From the NCBI GenBank assembly GCA_042140185.1, contig CP159477.1, forward strand, positions 2,666,001 through 2,730,000: a DNA stretch of 64,000 nt, given 5' to 3'. The DNA is from JANSXG01 sp024743075 (GTDB lineage Bacteria; Planctomycetota; Phycisphaerae; Phycisphaerales; UBA1924). Shown here in pieces: positions 27,524 through 37,410 of the stretch. The position numbers and the translations under genes are program-made. The stretch's first letter is position 1, and the number at the start of each line of letters is the position of its first letter. Under the pieces are notes generated by a model, which saw only the letters and a program-made list of their open reading frames with translations, had not been told where the DNA came from and did no database searches.

Positions 27524-28294
27524 ATGAGACGCACGAATCGAACGACTGCCGACCGCTCCATTCTGCGGTATTCCGCCCCGCTCTGCGTGGGCGTGCTCGC
27601 GCTGGGCACGCTTGGCGGGTGCGACGGACCCGAGAGCGTGGTGGCGACGGAGGAAAACTCGCAACCGAGCGACGCCGCGCCGCGGTCCCCCGAGGCCACC
27701 GATCGGCCAGCGTCAAGCGGCGTAGACCTCTCGGCGACCGTGACCGTCGAGGGGATCCGCATCGCGATCCCCGACCGCTGGCAACCCGCGACGACAGCTT
27801 CGACCTTTACCGCGGTTCAGTACACCGTGCCGTCGCCGGACGGTGACGCGGACCAGAACGCGACGTTCACGATCTCAACCCCGATCGGCGGCGGGCTCAT
27901 GTACAACCTGCTCCGCTGGGACCGCCAGTTCCGTGGTGAGGACGCTTCGACTTCGACCTGGATCACCGTCGACGCGGACCAGCAGACGGTCCACTTTGTC
28001 GGACAGGGCCCGTTCGATACCGGCCTTCCCGGTTCGACCGGCGTCCAGGAAGACACCATGGTGCTGGGAGCCATCCCGATCGTGAACGGCCCGGAACAGG
28101 TCGAACTCGGCGAACCCGACGATGCGGGGCGGTACGAATTCGCGGTCGATGAGAACTCGCAGCCAATGCGGCTGTCGAACGTGTTCATCAAACTCACCGG
28201 ACCGGCATCGGTGGTCGAGAACGCTCGCGCCGAGTGGGACGCGATGCTCCAGAGCATCGAGATCCGCGATGTCAGCAACTGGGCGACGCCGTGA
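27524..28294 (+). CDS. Lipoprotein of unknown function
   Basis: About 256 residues from the ATG at 27524, with GGAG 9 nt upstream. A basic head (MRRTNRTTADR), a hydrophobic stretch and the lipobox LGTLGGC put it in the membrane as a lipoprotein. An acidic, Ser/Pro-rich linker follows, then a beta-rich domain beginning VEGIRIAIPDRWQP with no motif I recognise. The domain start (IxIPxxW) resembles small proteins that bind or process peptides, but this is weak. It is translationally coupled (GTGA) to the methyltransferase after it. Confidence 0.65.
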   Translation: MRRTNRTTADRSILRYSAPLCVGVLALGTLGGCDGPESVVATEENSQPSDAAPRSPEATDRPASSGVDLSATVTVEGIRIAIPDRWQPATTASTFTAVQYTVPSPDGDADQNATFTISTPIGGGLMYNLLRWDRQFRGEDASTSTWITVDADQQTVHFVGQGPFDTGLPGSTGVQEDTMVLGAIPIVNGPEQVELGEPDDAGRYEFAVDENSQPMRLSNVFIKLTGPASVVENARAEWDAMLQSIEIRDVSNWATP

Positions 28295-29127
28295 GCGAGC
28301 CCGAGGAGTTCCGCTTCGGCGATCGCACGGTCAACCGGTTCGACCTGTACGAGATCGCCGTGCAGTGCCCGCCGATCGAGGCGTCGTTTCTGGATGCAGT
28401 CCACGCCGGGAACCCGCGTGTGCTCGGTGAAGACTTTGCCGGCCCGGCCGGTGTTTCACGGGCATGGCTGGCGATGGGTGATGACCGTCGCGCGATCGCA
28501 ACCGATCTCGACGACGAACCGCTCCGCCACGCCGTCCGTCGGCTTGCCGATGCGCAGGGCAACGGAGCGGTCGAGCGCCTCACAGTCCGCGAGCGTGACG
28601 CTCTGGAAGTCGGAGACCGGGCCGATGTGATCGCCGCGCTGAACTTCGCGGTCTGTGAACTCCACCGACGCGACCGACTGCTCACCTACCTGCGGAACTC
28701 CCTGTACCGACTCGAACCCCGGGGCGTGCTGGTGTGCGACCTGTACGGCGGCGTCGACGCGATGCTCCCGGGCACGAGCGAGCAGACCATCGAGACCGAG
28801 CAGGGGGAGTTGGTCTACATCTGGGAACAGATCGAAGCGGACGCGACCACGGGCCGGGTCCGCAACGCCATCCACTTCAAGTTGCCCGACGGAACCCGCA
28901 TCCAACGCGCGTTCGAGTACGACTGGCGACTCTGGTCACCGGCCGAGCTCCGCGACGCCATGCGCGAAGCCGGTTTCAGCACGACCGAGGTCTACGCTCA
29001 CTACGGCGATGCGATGGACGAGCACGGAAACCTGCTCGTTGAGCCGATCAGCACCGATGACAATCCGGACGGTCCCGTCCCGGAACTCGACGACCAGTGG
29101 GTGCTGTATATCGCCGGGCGCGTCTGA
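28291..29127 (+). CDS. SAM-dependent class I methyltransferase
   Basis: 278 residues from a GTG overlapping the lipoprotein stop. The Rossmann-like SAM site is seen as VLGEDFAGPAGVSRAW (motif I, D-F-x-G-x-x-G), the acidic residue in AIATDLDDEPLRHAVRR, and ADVIAALNFAVCELH (motif IV region). A C-terminal beta part with FSTTEVYAHYGDAMDEHG suggests a small-molecule or sugar-type methyltransferase. The substrate is unknown. Intact; followed by a convergent barrel gene. Confidence 0.8.
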   Translation: MSEPEEFRFGDRTVNRFDLYEIAVQCPPIEASFLDAVHAGNPRVLGEDFAGPAGVSRAWLAMGDDRRAIATDLDDEPLRHAVRRLADAQGNGAVERLTVRERDALEVGDRADVIAALNFAVCELHRRDRLLTYLRNSLYRLEPRGVLVCDLYGGVDAMLPGTSEQTIETEQGELVYIWEQIEADATTGRVRNAIHFKLPDGTRIQRAFEYDWRLWSPAELRDAMREAGFSTTEVYAHYGDAMDEHGNLLVEPISTDDNPDGPVPELDDQWVLYIAGRV

Positions 29128-29145
29128 GCGCACGGTCCCTTCGGA

Positions 29146-30234
29146 TCAGAACTCGTAGACGAGCTCGGCGAAGTAATCGAGGTTGTTCTTCTCGTTTCTC
29201 GCGCTGCTGTTGTAGCGGTCCTCGAGACTGAGACGGAGTTTCACGTTGTTCTTGTCGTTCAAGCCGATCTCCCAACCGGCTCGGACCTCCGCGCGGAACT
29301 CGCCGGACTCGGCGAGATCGGGGAAGTAGTCCGCAGCGATCTCGATGCGCTGACGCTCGGTGAAGTAGTGGCTGAACGCGAAGGCGACGATGGCCTCAGG
29401 GTCGATGTCTTCGTTCGGACCGTTGAACTGACGCGAGGCGCCAAGCCCGAGCCGCGTCGAGAGCAGTGTCTCGTCGTTGTCGAGGAAGCGGTAGACAAGT
29501 CCGGTGCCGCCTCGCAGGCGCGCGTCGTAGTCGAGGAACTCAGCGAGCTCCAGTTCGGATTCGAGGAAACCGGACCACTTGGACTCACCCCGGAGCCACT
29601 CGTTGCGGGCACGGGCGGTGAAGCGATTCTCGGTGCGATCGCCGTCGCGCCGGGTCTGCTGATAGGTGCTTCTCAGGGTGAGGATCGTGTTCTCGGCGTC
29701 GCGTTTGGCGGTCGCGACGACCCGAGCCGAGTCGCTGTCCGTCGAGCCGCGCGAACCGCTGAGTCCGAGCTGCAGGCGTCCGGACCATGAGGCCTTGGGC
29801 GGCTCGGGAAGGCGCTCCGGCTTGGTCGTCGGCGGTACGTCCGGCGGCGTGACGCCGCTCTCGACCTCTGCCTGCTCGCCGGGCCGGATGGTCTTCGGCG
29901 TCTCCGGCGGTTCGCTGACCGTGCGGACGCGGGTCAGGGCGAGCCTCTCGATCGTGATGTCGCCCAGCGCGCTGTGGCTGAGCACGACCGAGCTGGAGTT
30001 CACCTCGACAAGGATCCCTCGGAGCTGGTCGCCGTTGCTGAGAATCAGCCCGACCTCGGCGTTGATCAGTTCGGGCAATCGCACGAGCGGGTCACCCGCC
30101 GAAGAACCGACCGGCTGCTCCACCGCTTCCGCGGCTTCCGCATCCGCTGCATCGGCCCAGGCCACCGGGCCGCACAGCCCGAGCGCGGACGCGACGACCG
30201 CGGGGATGAAACAGATGGACCGAATCGTGAGCAT
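29146..30234 (-). CDS. DUF481-type outer-membrane beta-barrel protein
   Basis: 362 residues. The signal peptide ends near VAWADA. Residues about 55-105 hold a small beta domain (VGLILSNGDQLRGILVEVNSSSVVL) of a type often placed before DUF481 barrels. A Pro/Glu linker follows. The C-terminal 220 residues are alternating beta strands beginning GLSGSRGSTDSDS and ending in the aromatic ELVYEF, typical of outer-membrane insertion. Tandem paralogue of the next gene. The substrate is unknown; such proteins are often induced by salt or envelope stress. Confidence 0.78.
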   Translation of the reverse strand: MLTIRSICFIPAVVASALGLCGPVAWADAADAEAAEAVEQPVGSSAGDPLVRLPELINAEVGLILSNGDQLRGILVEVNSSSVVLSHSALGDITIERLALTRVRTVSEPPETPKTIRPGEQAEVESGVTPPDVPPTTKPERLPEPPKASWSGRLQLGLSGSRGSTDSDSARVVATAKRDAENTILTLRSTYQQTRRDGDRTENRFTARARNEWLRGESKWSGFLESELELAEFLDYDARLRGGTGLVYRFLDNDETLLSTRLGLGASRQFNGPNEDIDPEAIVAFAFSHYFTERQRIEIAADYFPDLAESGEFRAEVRAGWEIGLNDKNNVKLRLSLEDRYNSSARNEKNNLDYFAELVYEF

Positions 30235-30312
30235 CGGCGGACAAGACCTCTCTTCGCGGGAGCGCAGACAGACGGTTTATCGGCAGATTCAGGGGACGCG
30301 CAAAAACGAACA

Positions 30313-30344
30313 GGCCCGCGACGAGCGATAACCTCGCGCGGGCC
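30313..30344 (-). terminator. Intrinsic terminator after the second DUF481 gene
   Basis: Arms GGCCCGCG (30313-30320) and CGCGGGCC (30337-30344) form a hairpin. On the minus strand it is followed by TGTTCGTTTTT. It lies just downstream of the stop at 30367, so the two DUF481 genes are probably separate transcription units. Confidence 0.7.
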
Positions 30345-30366
30345 ATGAGTTATCGAGCCGTTATGA

Positions 30367-31125
30367 TCAGAAGCCGTACACGAGCAGCACGAAGTAGTCT
30401 GTATCGCTCTCGGGATCCGCCAGCGTGTCGCGACGGTTCTCGACGCCGAGTCGCAACGAGAGGTTCCCGTCGTCGTTGAGTTCGATCTGATACGCGGCGC
30501 TCGAGACGAGCCGATATTCGTCCATCTCATCGAAGTTCGGGTAGTACGTCACGCTCGTGACCAGCGACTGGTTCTCGGTGACCTTCGTCTCGAAGTCGAG
30601 CCCGACCAGACCGTTTGCGTACCCGTCATTGACATTGCCGAACGAGTAGGTGTAGCCGGCACCGACGCGCGCTTGCAGCGTCGCGTTCTCGTCATCGATG
30701 ATCTTGTAGCCCAAGCCGGCTGCGCCGCTGACGCGGTTCTCAAAGTTCTGGAACTTGTTGTACTCGTGCGAGCCCTCGACGAAGACGGACCATGGCGAGT
30801 CGTCGCCGAGTTTCCAGTCGTTCCGAGCCAGAGCCGTGAAACGGTTCTCGGTATCGCTGGAATCCTCGTTCGCGTACTTGTACGTCAGCGAGAGATTGAA
30901 GATGTTCCGGTTTGTTTCCTGGGAGGCCTTGAAGCCCGCGCGCAGGTTGTCGGAGTCGGTTGAGCCACGCGAGCCGTTGAGACCGAGCGACAGTTCGAGG
31001 TCCCAGGGGTAGGTCTGCGGCACCGCGTCCTCGGCCTCCTCAACAGCCGATCCGTCCTGTCCGGCTGCGAGGCCGGCGATCGCGACGCCAAGCCCGGCGA
31101 CGACCGCGAGTTTCCAATCCATCAT
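30367..31125 (-). CDS. DUF481-type outer-membrane beta-barrel protein, short paralogue
   Basis: 252 residues with a signal peptide (MDWKLAVVAGLGVAIAGLAAG). The barrel begins ELSLGLNGSRGSTDSD, nearly the same phrase as in the neighbour at 29146. Later landmarks are parallel (TENRFTALARNDW; YFVLLVYGF at the end). It lacks the neighbour's extra N-terminal domain and linker. The start has GGAGGAG. Tandem duplication followed by domain loss or gain is the simplest reading. Confidence 0.8.
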   Translation of the reverse strand: MMDWKLAVVAGLGVAIAGLAAGQDGSAVEEAEDAVPQTYPWDLELSLGLNGSRGSTDSDNLRAGFKASQETNRNIFNLSLTYKYANEDSSDTENRFTALARNDWKLGDDSPWSVFVEGSHEYNKFQNFENRVSGAAGLGYKIIDDENATLQARVGAGYTYSFGNVNDGYANGLVGLDFETKVTENQSLVTSVTYYPNFDEMDEYRLVSSAAYQIELNDDGNLSLRLGVENRRDTLADPESDTDYFVLLVYGF

Positions 31126-31287
31126 GTCTGCTCCTCCGAGCTCTTACGCGTCATGAGATCGGCTCGGGAGTTTCCGGGCGCTCCGCGCCACGCCCCGGCC
31201 GGGAAAACCTAAGAAGATACGGTTCCCCGCCGGATAGCGAAACCGGGGAATCCAGCATCCTGTGAGATCGAGATCGCTTTGGAGCGA

Positions 31288-32988
31288 TCAGTCCTCCGAC
31301 GGTTCGTCGGGCGGATCGATGCGTGCCCCCTGCGGCGTCGCCAGCACCGGATTCTGTCTCGGGTCGACCGGCGACCACTGGACCTTGGTCGCGCCGAGCA
31401 ACGTGCCCGTCGCGAACGCCAGGTCGGTTTGGGCGATCTGGTAGTCGGCCAGTGCGCGGACCTCGGCGGACTGGGCGTCGGCGAGGTTCGTTGCGGCATC
31501 GAGCACGTCCGTCGATGTTCGCAAGCCGACATCGAACTGGTTCCGTTCGGCCTGCAGGGTACGCGCCGCGAGCAGCACCCGCTGCCGGGCCGCGAGAATG
31601 CGCTGCCAGGACGCTTCGAGCTGATCCAGCGCGCCGAAGACCTCCTGGCGGATCGAAAGCTCGCGAGCCGCCTTCGTGCTCAGCCGCTGCAGCCTCGCGA
31701 CGATCGCCTGCTGCGTCCGCGACTTCGCGGCCTCGTTGCCTATCGGCGTCTGGAAGTTGAAGCCGACCGTCCAGTCCGCGAAGTCGCCGTCGGCGAGCGT
31801 GTCGAACGAATCGTTAAACGACGTACCGAGCCCGTTGTAGCGGTAGGTGTAATCGAACGCGAACGATGGCAGCTGCTGGTTTCTGCGGAATTCCACCGTC
31901 GACTCGTCCTGCGCGAGGCGCAGCTCGAGTTCGAGCAGCTCCATGCGCATGTTCATCGCCGCCTGGACGAGCGTCTCACCGTCGAGTTCGTACGGCACTG
32001 GATCGGGATCGGTACCGATCTCGAGGTAGGGCGCACCGTCGATCGAAAGTCCAGGCGCGTTCAGGATCACCTTCAGCGTTCGCAGACGCTGACGGACATC
32101 GGTCTCGGCAAGAATAATTCCTTCAAGTCGGTCGGCCACACCGGACTGCGCGCGAGTGATCTCGATCTCGGCGGCGTCGCCGGCTCGGACGCGGCGCTCG
32201 GCTTGATCCAACTGCTCGACGGCGAGCTCGTACTGACCCCGCCGGACATCGAGAAGCTTCTGAGCGGCGTACAGGTCCCAGTACGCCCGATCGACCGACG
32301 CCAGCGTACGGATGACCTCGAGCTTCGCGAGGGCCTGCGCGATCTGCGACTCGAGCGCCGCGATGCGGATCCCGAACGTATTCGCGCGACGCCCGAAGTT
32401 TCGCAGCAGCGGCTGGGAATAGGACAACTCGAAGTCGCTCGTGTACGACGGATTCAGCGTGGAGAAGGCGTTGTCGGTCTGAAACCGGTTGAAGGGCAGG
32501 TTGAAGTCCACTGTGCCGCCGGATCGCAGCGGGATGCTCACCCCGAGGTTGTAGGAGTCGCGCCGCGTCTGAGAGCCGTCCAGGTTCGACGAGGTCGGCT
32601 GATCGGTCTCGCCCCGGGTATAGCCGGCGCTGAAAACCGCTTCGAACGCCGCTTCTTCCTCGGTCAGGCGGAGTTCGCTCGTCGTCGGGTTGATCAGCGA
32701 GACGCGCAGGTCGAGGTTGTTCTCGAGTGCGAGCGCCCGGCACTCCTCCAGCGTCAGCGTGCGCCGTTCCATTTCCGCGAACGGATCGATCGCAGCGGGC
32801 TCGACCTGCTCGCCCTCTACCTGGTTTCTCACCTGCGCCGTAAGGTCCAGCGGCTGGATGGTCCGAAGGCGTTCAAGCCTCACGCGCACGCCATAGTCGG
32901 CATCGACGGTCTGGAAGGGGCTCGAGCACGCACCGACGCACGCGATGAGCACAGCGCACGCCGAGGTCAGCAGGGTCTTGGTCGTCAT
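31288..32988 (-). CDS. TolC-family outer-membrane lipoprotein of the MacAB-type efflux operon
   Basis: About 566 residues from MTTKTLLTSACAVLIACVGAC; the lipobox VGAC gives a lipid-anchored duct. Two efflux repeats begin at LTLEECRALALENNLDLR and near GETLVQAAMNMRMELLELELR, with long helices between. It is the last gene of the row adaptor - ATPase - permease - TolC, 56 nt after the permease, so it should be the matching outer-membrane channel. Compared with the paralogue at 23132 it shares the CSxPF mature start and overall plan. Confidence 0.88.
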   Translation of the reverse strand: MTTKTLLTSACAVLIACVGACSSPFQTVDADYGVRVRLERLRTIQPLDLTAQVRNQVEGEQVEPAAIDPFAEMERRTLTLEECRALALENNLDLRVSLINPTTSELRLTEEEAAFEAVFSAGYTRGETDQPTSSNLDGSQTRRDSYNLGVSIPLRSGGTVDFNLPFNRFQTDNAFSTLNPSYTSDFELSYSQPLLRNFGRRANTFGIRIAALESQIAQALAKLEVIRTLASVDRAYWDLYAAQKLLDVRRGQYELAVEQLDQAERRVRAGDAAEIEITRAQSGVADRLEGIILAETDVRQRLRTLKVILNAPGLSIDGAPYLEIGTDPDPVPYELDGETLVQAAMNMRMELLELELRLAQDESTVEFRRNQQLPSFAFDYTYRYNGLGTSFNDSFDTLADGDFADWTVGFNFQTPIGNEAAKSRTQQAIVARLQRLSTKAARELSIRQEVFGALDQLEASWQRILAARQRVLLAARTLQAERNQFDVGLRTSTDVLDAATNLADAQSAEVRALADYQIAQTDLAFATGTLLGATKVQWSPVDPRQNPVLATPQGARIDPPDEPSED

Positions 32989-33044
32989 GTTTCGGCTTCG
33001 GTTCCGTCGCGAGAAGGGATGGTCGGGAGATGAATCAGAGCCGC

Positions 33045-34304
33045 TCAATCGTGGCGGAGCGCTTCGATCGGGTCGAGCCGGGCCGCCTTCAGCGCCGGAC
33101 CGAGTCCGAACACGATACCAACGAACGCGGAGAAGCCGACCGCCAGGACCATGGTCCACATCGGGATTTCGGCCTGCGCGAGCGAGAACTTGCCGTCGGT
33201 CAGCGTCTCCCAATCGGTGGTCTGCAGCGCCACCGTGGTCGCCTGTGCGAACACCAACCCGACCGCACCGCCACCGATGCAGAGGATCACCGCCTCGATC
33301 AGGAACTGCAGAAGAATCACCAGCGGGTTCGCGCCCACCGCCTTCCGCAGCCCGATCTCGCGGGTCCGCTCGGACACGGACACGAGCATGATGTTCATGA
33401 TGCCGATGCCGCCGACCAGCAGCGAGATACCCACGAGCACGCCGGCGATGATCGTCATGCTGCGTGCGGAGTCGTTGATGACATCGAGCTGCTGCTGCAG
33501 ACCCTGCACGCGCCAGGTGTTGGGCCAGTTCGGATCGAGGTTGCGCGAGCGGCGCAGGATGAAATCAATCTCGGCCGTCGATTCGTCGAGCATGTTCGTC
33601 CCGACCATCTCCGCCGAAACGCGGGGCCAGAACCAGTCTTCGAGCTTCTCAAACGTGTCGTACGGAATGAAGACCTCGGACTCGATCTCATCCTCGCCGA
33701 AACTCATCGGGGGCTCGCGCGTCTCGACGACGCCGACGATAAGGAACCGGCGTCCCTTGATCTGGATGTACTCACCGACGCCGTCGTTCGCGAGCTCGAG
33801 TTCGTCGATCGCCAGATCGTTGATCAGGCAGACATCTCGCTGCTCCTGCATGTCCGTCCAGTTGAGCGGACGCCCGAAGATCGGGTAGCGGCGTTCCACC
33901 TCGTGCCACGGCGGCTCGATGCCGATGACCTCGACACCCGGCTTCACCACGGTGTTGCTGCGCACTTCCATGCCGCGCCCGGCAAACAGCGTGATGTTCT
34001 TGATCAGCGTGGCGTGCTCACGAAGCTGCGCAACATCGCGCTGATTCACTTTGATGTCCGACCAGCGGACCTTGCCGTCGAGTTGGTCCGGGCGTGTGCC
34101 ACGAACAGTGATCTTCTGCGTCCCGAGCTCCTCAAGACCAGAAAGCACGTGGGCCTTCATGCCCGCCATCGCCGAGAACACGGTCGTGATCGCCCAGACA
34201 CCGATGATGATGCCCAGACAGGTCAGCATCGCGCGGACCTTGTTGGCCCAGATCTGGGTGAACGCGAACGCGACGGTCTGGGTGAGCAGGCGGATCAGAA
34301 TCAC
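33045..34304 (-). CDS. MacB-type ABC transporter permease (FtsX family)
   Basis: 419 residues. TM1 is at the N-terminus (ANKVRAMLTCLGIIIGVWAI), a periplasmic domain of about 220 residues follows, and three C-terminal helices come after SARSMTIIAGVLVGISLLVGG. The phrase SERTREIGLRKAVGA is the hallmark coupling region of FtsX/MacB permeases. MacB-type transporters work as mechanotransmitters, pushing substrates from the periplasm through TolC. The start overlaps the ATPase stop by 4 bases. The substrate (macrolide, peptide or lipid) cannot be told from sequence. Confidence 0.92.
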   Translation of the reverse strand: MILIRLLTQTVAFAFTQIWANKVRAMLTCLGIIIGVWAITTVFSAMAGMKAHVLSGLEELGTQKITVRGTRPDQLDGKVRWSDIKVNQRDVAQLREHATLIKNITLFAGRGMEVRSNTVVKPGVEVIGIEPPWHEVERRYPIFGRPLNWTDMQEQRDVCLINDLAIDELELANDGVGEYIQIKGRRFLIVGVVETREPPMSFGEDEIESEVFIPYDTFEKLEDWFWPRVSAEMVGTNMLDESTAEIDFILRRSRNLDPNWPNTWRVQGLQQQLDVINDSARSMTIIAGVLVGISLLVGGIGIMNIMLVSVSERTREIGLRKAVGANPLVILLQFLIEAVILCIGGGAVGLVFAQATTVALQTTDWETLTDGKFSLAQAEIPMWTMVLAVGFSAFVGIVFGLGPALKAARLDPIEALRHD

Positions 34305-35092
34305 GGTGCCACCTCCTCGAATTCACTGATGGCTTGCGAGCCGCCCGTCACCGTCGCGCGAGCGGACGCGTTGTCCGCCGCTTGCTTGATGAACGCGAGG
34401 TGAATCGGGTCCTCATCGGTCGGGTGATCGCTCATGATCTGCCCGTCCTTCAATCGCACGATGCGGTGCGCGTGGCCGGCGATGTCTTCCTCGTGCGTGA
34501 CCATGACGATCGTCTGCCCCTCGGCGTGCAGCTCTTCGAACAGTTTGATGATCTCTTCCGAGGTGGTGGAGTCGAGGTTGCCCGTCGGTTCGTCGGCGAG
34601 CAGCATGGCCGGGCGGTTCACGATCGCCCGGGCGATCGCGACGCGCTGCCGCTGGCCGCCGGACATCTGGTTCGGCTTGTGCCCGACGCGGTTGCCCAGC
34701 CCGACGCGATCGAGCGCAGCCTTCGCCGAGCGGCGCGATCCCATGAACCGCTTACGCGAGTACAGGAGGTTGAGCTGTACGTTCTTGAGCGCGCTCGCGC
34801 GAGGCAGAAGCTCGAACGTCTGGAAGACGAAGCCGATCTCCTCGTTGCGAACTCGGGCGAGTTCGAAGCCGCTCATCCGGTGCGTCGGCTTGCCGTTGAG
34901 GATGTACTGACCGTCGGTCGGCTTGTCGAGGCAACCCAAGATGTTCATCAGCGTGGACTTGCCGGAGCCGGACGAGCCCATGATCGCGACGAACTCGCCC
35001 TTCTCGACCTGGAAATCCACGCCACGCAGCGCGTGCACGCGCTCGGCGCCCATCTTGTAAACCTTCGTGATGCCGCTGACTTCAATCGTCAC
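34301..35092 (-). CDS. MacB/LolD-type ABC transporter ATPase
   Basis: 263 residues. Walker A GSSGSGKST, Q-loop FVFQTFELLPRAS, signature MSGGQRQRVAIARA, Walker B MLLADEPTGNLDS and the H-loop MVTHEEDIAG are all intact. The family is that of ATPases paired with FtsX-like permeases. It begins with a GTG 2 nt after the adaptor stop and overlaps the permease by 4 bases. The C-terminal 35 residues after the ATPase core are extra and polar. Confidence 0.95.
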   Translation of the reverse strand: MTIEVSGITKVYKMGAERVHALRGVDFQVEKGEFVAIMGSSGSGKSTLMNILGCLDKPTDGQYILNGKPTHRMSGFELARVRNEEIGFVFQTFELLPRASALKNVQLNLLYSRKRFMGSRRSAKAALDRVGLGNRVGHKPNQMSGGQRQRVAIARAIVNRPAMLLADEPTGNLDSTTSEEIIKLFEELHAEGQTIVMVTHEEDIAGHAHRIVRLKDGQIMSDHPTDEDPIHLAFIKQAADNASARATVTGGSQAISEFEEVAP

Positions 35093-35094
35093 GC

Positions 35095-36475
35095 TTACTG
35101 CCCCCGACCCGCGATGCGCTGGGCGGGACCTTCGCCGCCGCCCCGGCCCTGGCGAGCCTCGACCGCGTCGCCGTGGTCCATGGTCCGCAGCGAAGCGAAC
35201 GGCCCGCTGATCACCTGCTCGCCGACTTCCAGCCCCGCATCGATGGCGGTCTTCTGGATGCTCGACGCGATCGTCGTCACCGGGCGCATCTTCGCGACGC
35301 CGTCCTCCAGCACGAACACGATCTGCACGCGCGGACGCGAGGTGTCGATGAGCGGCGAGGATCGGACCTCCAGCGGCAGTTCGTCGAACCGCTTGTCCAG
35401 AACCGCCTGGCTCGGGACAACGATCGCGTTCTCGTAACGCTCGACCTCGATGTCAACGTTGGCGCTCAGGCCTGAGAACAACCGGTCTTCGGTCGGATCG
35501 AGCACCACCTCGGCGTCAAACACGTTCGCGCCGTCATTGCTCGCGCGCGACTGCAAGCCGATCCGGCGCAGGCGACCGGTGAAGACCCGGCCGGGGTAGG
35601 GATTCAGGTACACCGAAACCCGCTGACCCTCTTCGACCTTCGGAGCGTCAACCTCGGTCAGCTGTGCTTCCACGAGCATCTCCGAAAGGTCGGCGATCGT
35701 CATGATGACCGTACCGGCGTTCTGGATCGTACCCAGCGCGACCTCGCCCTCGCGCGAGTTCACCTGCGTGATCACGCCGTCGATGGAGAGCGCGGATCGT
35801 CGTGTATTCCAGGTTCTCGCGAGCCTGCTCCACATCGGCCCGGCCGACCGCCACGTTGGCCCGCGCCGACTCGACATTCGCCACCGAACCTTCGAGGTTC
35901 GCGTTGGCCGACTCGTACGCGGCCCGCCGGCTGTCGAGTTCGTTCTCGCTGGTCTCGAGCGCCGCGCGCGAGATGTCACCGCTGGAAAACAGTTCCTGAT
36001 TGCGCTCGAAGTCGGCGAGCGCCTTGTCGAGATTGCTCTTGATGCCCACGAGGTTGGCCCGGTCCGCCGCCAGTCTCGCTTCAGATGCCTTCAGGGCTGC
36101 CTCGTCGGAGAGAAGTCGCGCCTCCGATGCCGCCAGACGCGCTTCCAGTTCCTTGCGATCGAGCTCGACCAGGACGTCGCCCTGCTTGACCTCGTCGCCC
36201 TCAAGAAGGGGGATCCGCACGATCGTCGCCGAAACGCGCGAAGCGATCTGCACCTCGCTCCGGGGGGTGATCGTGCCGGGGGCCGCGATGGTGCGGACGA
36301 GTTCGCCCCGACCGACTACCTCGACATCCACCTGCTTCGGCGCATTCGCCTGGGCCTGGGCCTCCCAGTAGGCGTTGACCTTTGGCCAAAGAAAGACCGC
36401 CGCGGCTCCGCCCAGCAGGGCGACCACGAGCACGATCCCGACGGTCCATTTCAAGAATCCGATCACGCCTTCCAC
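35095..36475 (-). CDS. MacA/HlyD-type periplasmic adaptor (apparent frameshift)
   Basis: About 460 residues after repair. The GTG at 36473-36475 has GGAGGG 6 nt upstream. An N-terminal membrane anchor (FLKWTVGIVLVVALLGGAAAVFLW) is followed by the lipoyl-type hairpin with a long coiled coil (residues about 85-230) and a beta-barrel domain (VSVYLNPYPGRVFTGRLRRIG). The frame breaks at about 35787-35793: YTTIRA reads on as PIDGVITQVNSREGE only after removal of one base at GCGCTCTCC, where GCGCCC is expected. First gene of the efflux operon. Otherwise complete. Confidence 0.88.
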
Positions 36476-36730
36476 GAACAACCCTCCAGAGGGGAGACAG
36501 GCACGCTCCCCGTGCGGATCTTTCGAGAAAGATCCGCCAAGATGCATGTGCAAACAGATTTCCACGCTCCCTCAAGGGTTCGACGCACAGACCCTCAGGG
36601 ATTCACCAGTGTAGACACTGAGTTCTACCGCTGACAGGCCGTCGCGACGCAGCCAATCGCCAGTAGTTCTCGGCAAATCACGCCCCCGATAACCGGCTTC
36701 GGACCCGCTCGATCATCGCCCCCGATCGGG

Positions 36731-36736
36731 TACCCT
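36731..36736 (+). promoter_or_regulatory. -10 box of rlmE (leaderless candidate)
   Basis: TACCCT ends 6 nt before the ATG at 36743. No ribosome binding site and no clear -35. Confidence 0.45.
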
Positions 36737-36742
36737 TGGCCC

Positions 36743-37410
36743 ATGGGCAAACGAGTCCTCCACGACAAATGGTTCAAACTCGCCAAGGAAGAGGGCTACC
36801 TCTCTCGCGCGGCGTACAAGCTCAAGCAGATCGAGCGCAATAAACGCCTGTTCCGGGGCGGCATGCAGGTCCTCGACCTCGGCTGCGCCCGCGCGCGTGG
36901 CTCCAGGTCGCCCGCGAGTTCGTCGGACCGAAGGGCGTCGTGGTCGGGCTCGACCTGCAGAAAGTCCGCCACACCTTCGACGACAATGTCCACCACTTTA
37001 TGGGCGACGCCTTCAAGTTCCCCACCGAGACCCTCAAAGAGGCCGCCGGCGGACGCTTCGACATTGTCCTCTCCGACATGGCCCCCAACACCATCGGGCA
37101 CGGCGACGCCGAGCGATCGGTCACGATGGGCCACCAGATCCTCGAGATCACCCCCGAACTGCTCAAAGCCGACGGCCACCTCGTCTTCAAGGTCCTCGAA
37201 GGCAGCGGGTTCCCCGAACTGCTGACCGCCAGCAAGAAGCTGTTTCAGGACTGTCGCCCGTACAAGCCGCCAGCCAGTCGCGACGTGTCGCGCGAGATCT
37301 ACATCGTCGGCACGGGGTTCAAACGCAGCGAGGCCCCGGAGAAGCGCCCGGAGACGAAGCGGATCCCGCCGCATCTGCGGTTTACGGAGGAGGAGTTGAG
37401 GGGGGAGTGA
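36743..37410 (+). CDS. rlmE: 23S rRNA (uridine 2552-2'-O)-methyltransferase (apparent frameshift)
   Basis: FtsJ/RrmJ methylates U2552 of 23S rRNA late in 50S assembly. About 223 residues after repair. The N-terminus has AKEEGYLSRAAYKLKQIE. VLDLGCA(P) is SAM motif I, IVLSDMAPNTIGH holds the catalytic Asp, and LVFKVLEGSGF carries the catalytic Lys. The frame breaks at 36886-36894 (TGCGCCCGCGCGCG); one more C or G restores the A-P-(G/R)-A-W-L loop and the following VAREFVGPKGVVVGLDL. The C-terminus is basic. No Shine-Dalgarno site. Confidence 0.9.
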
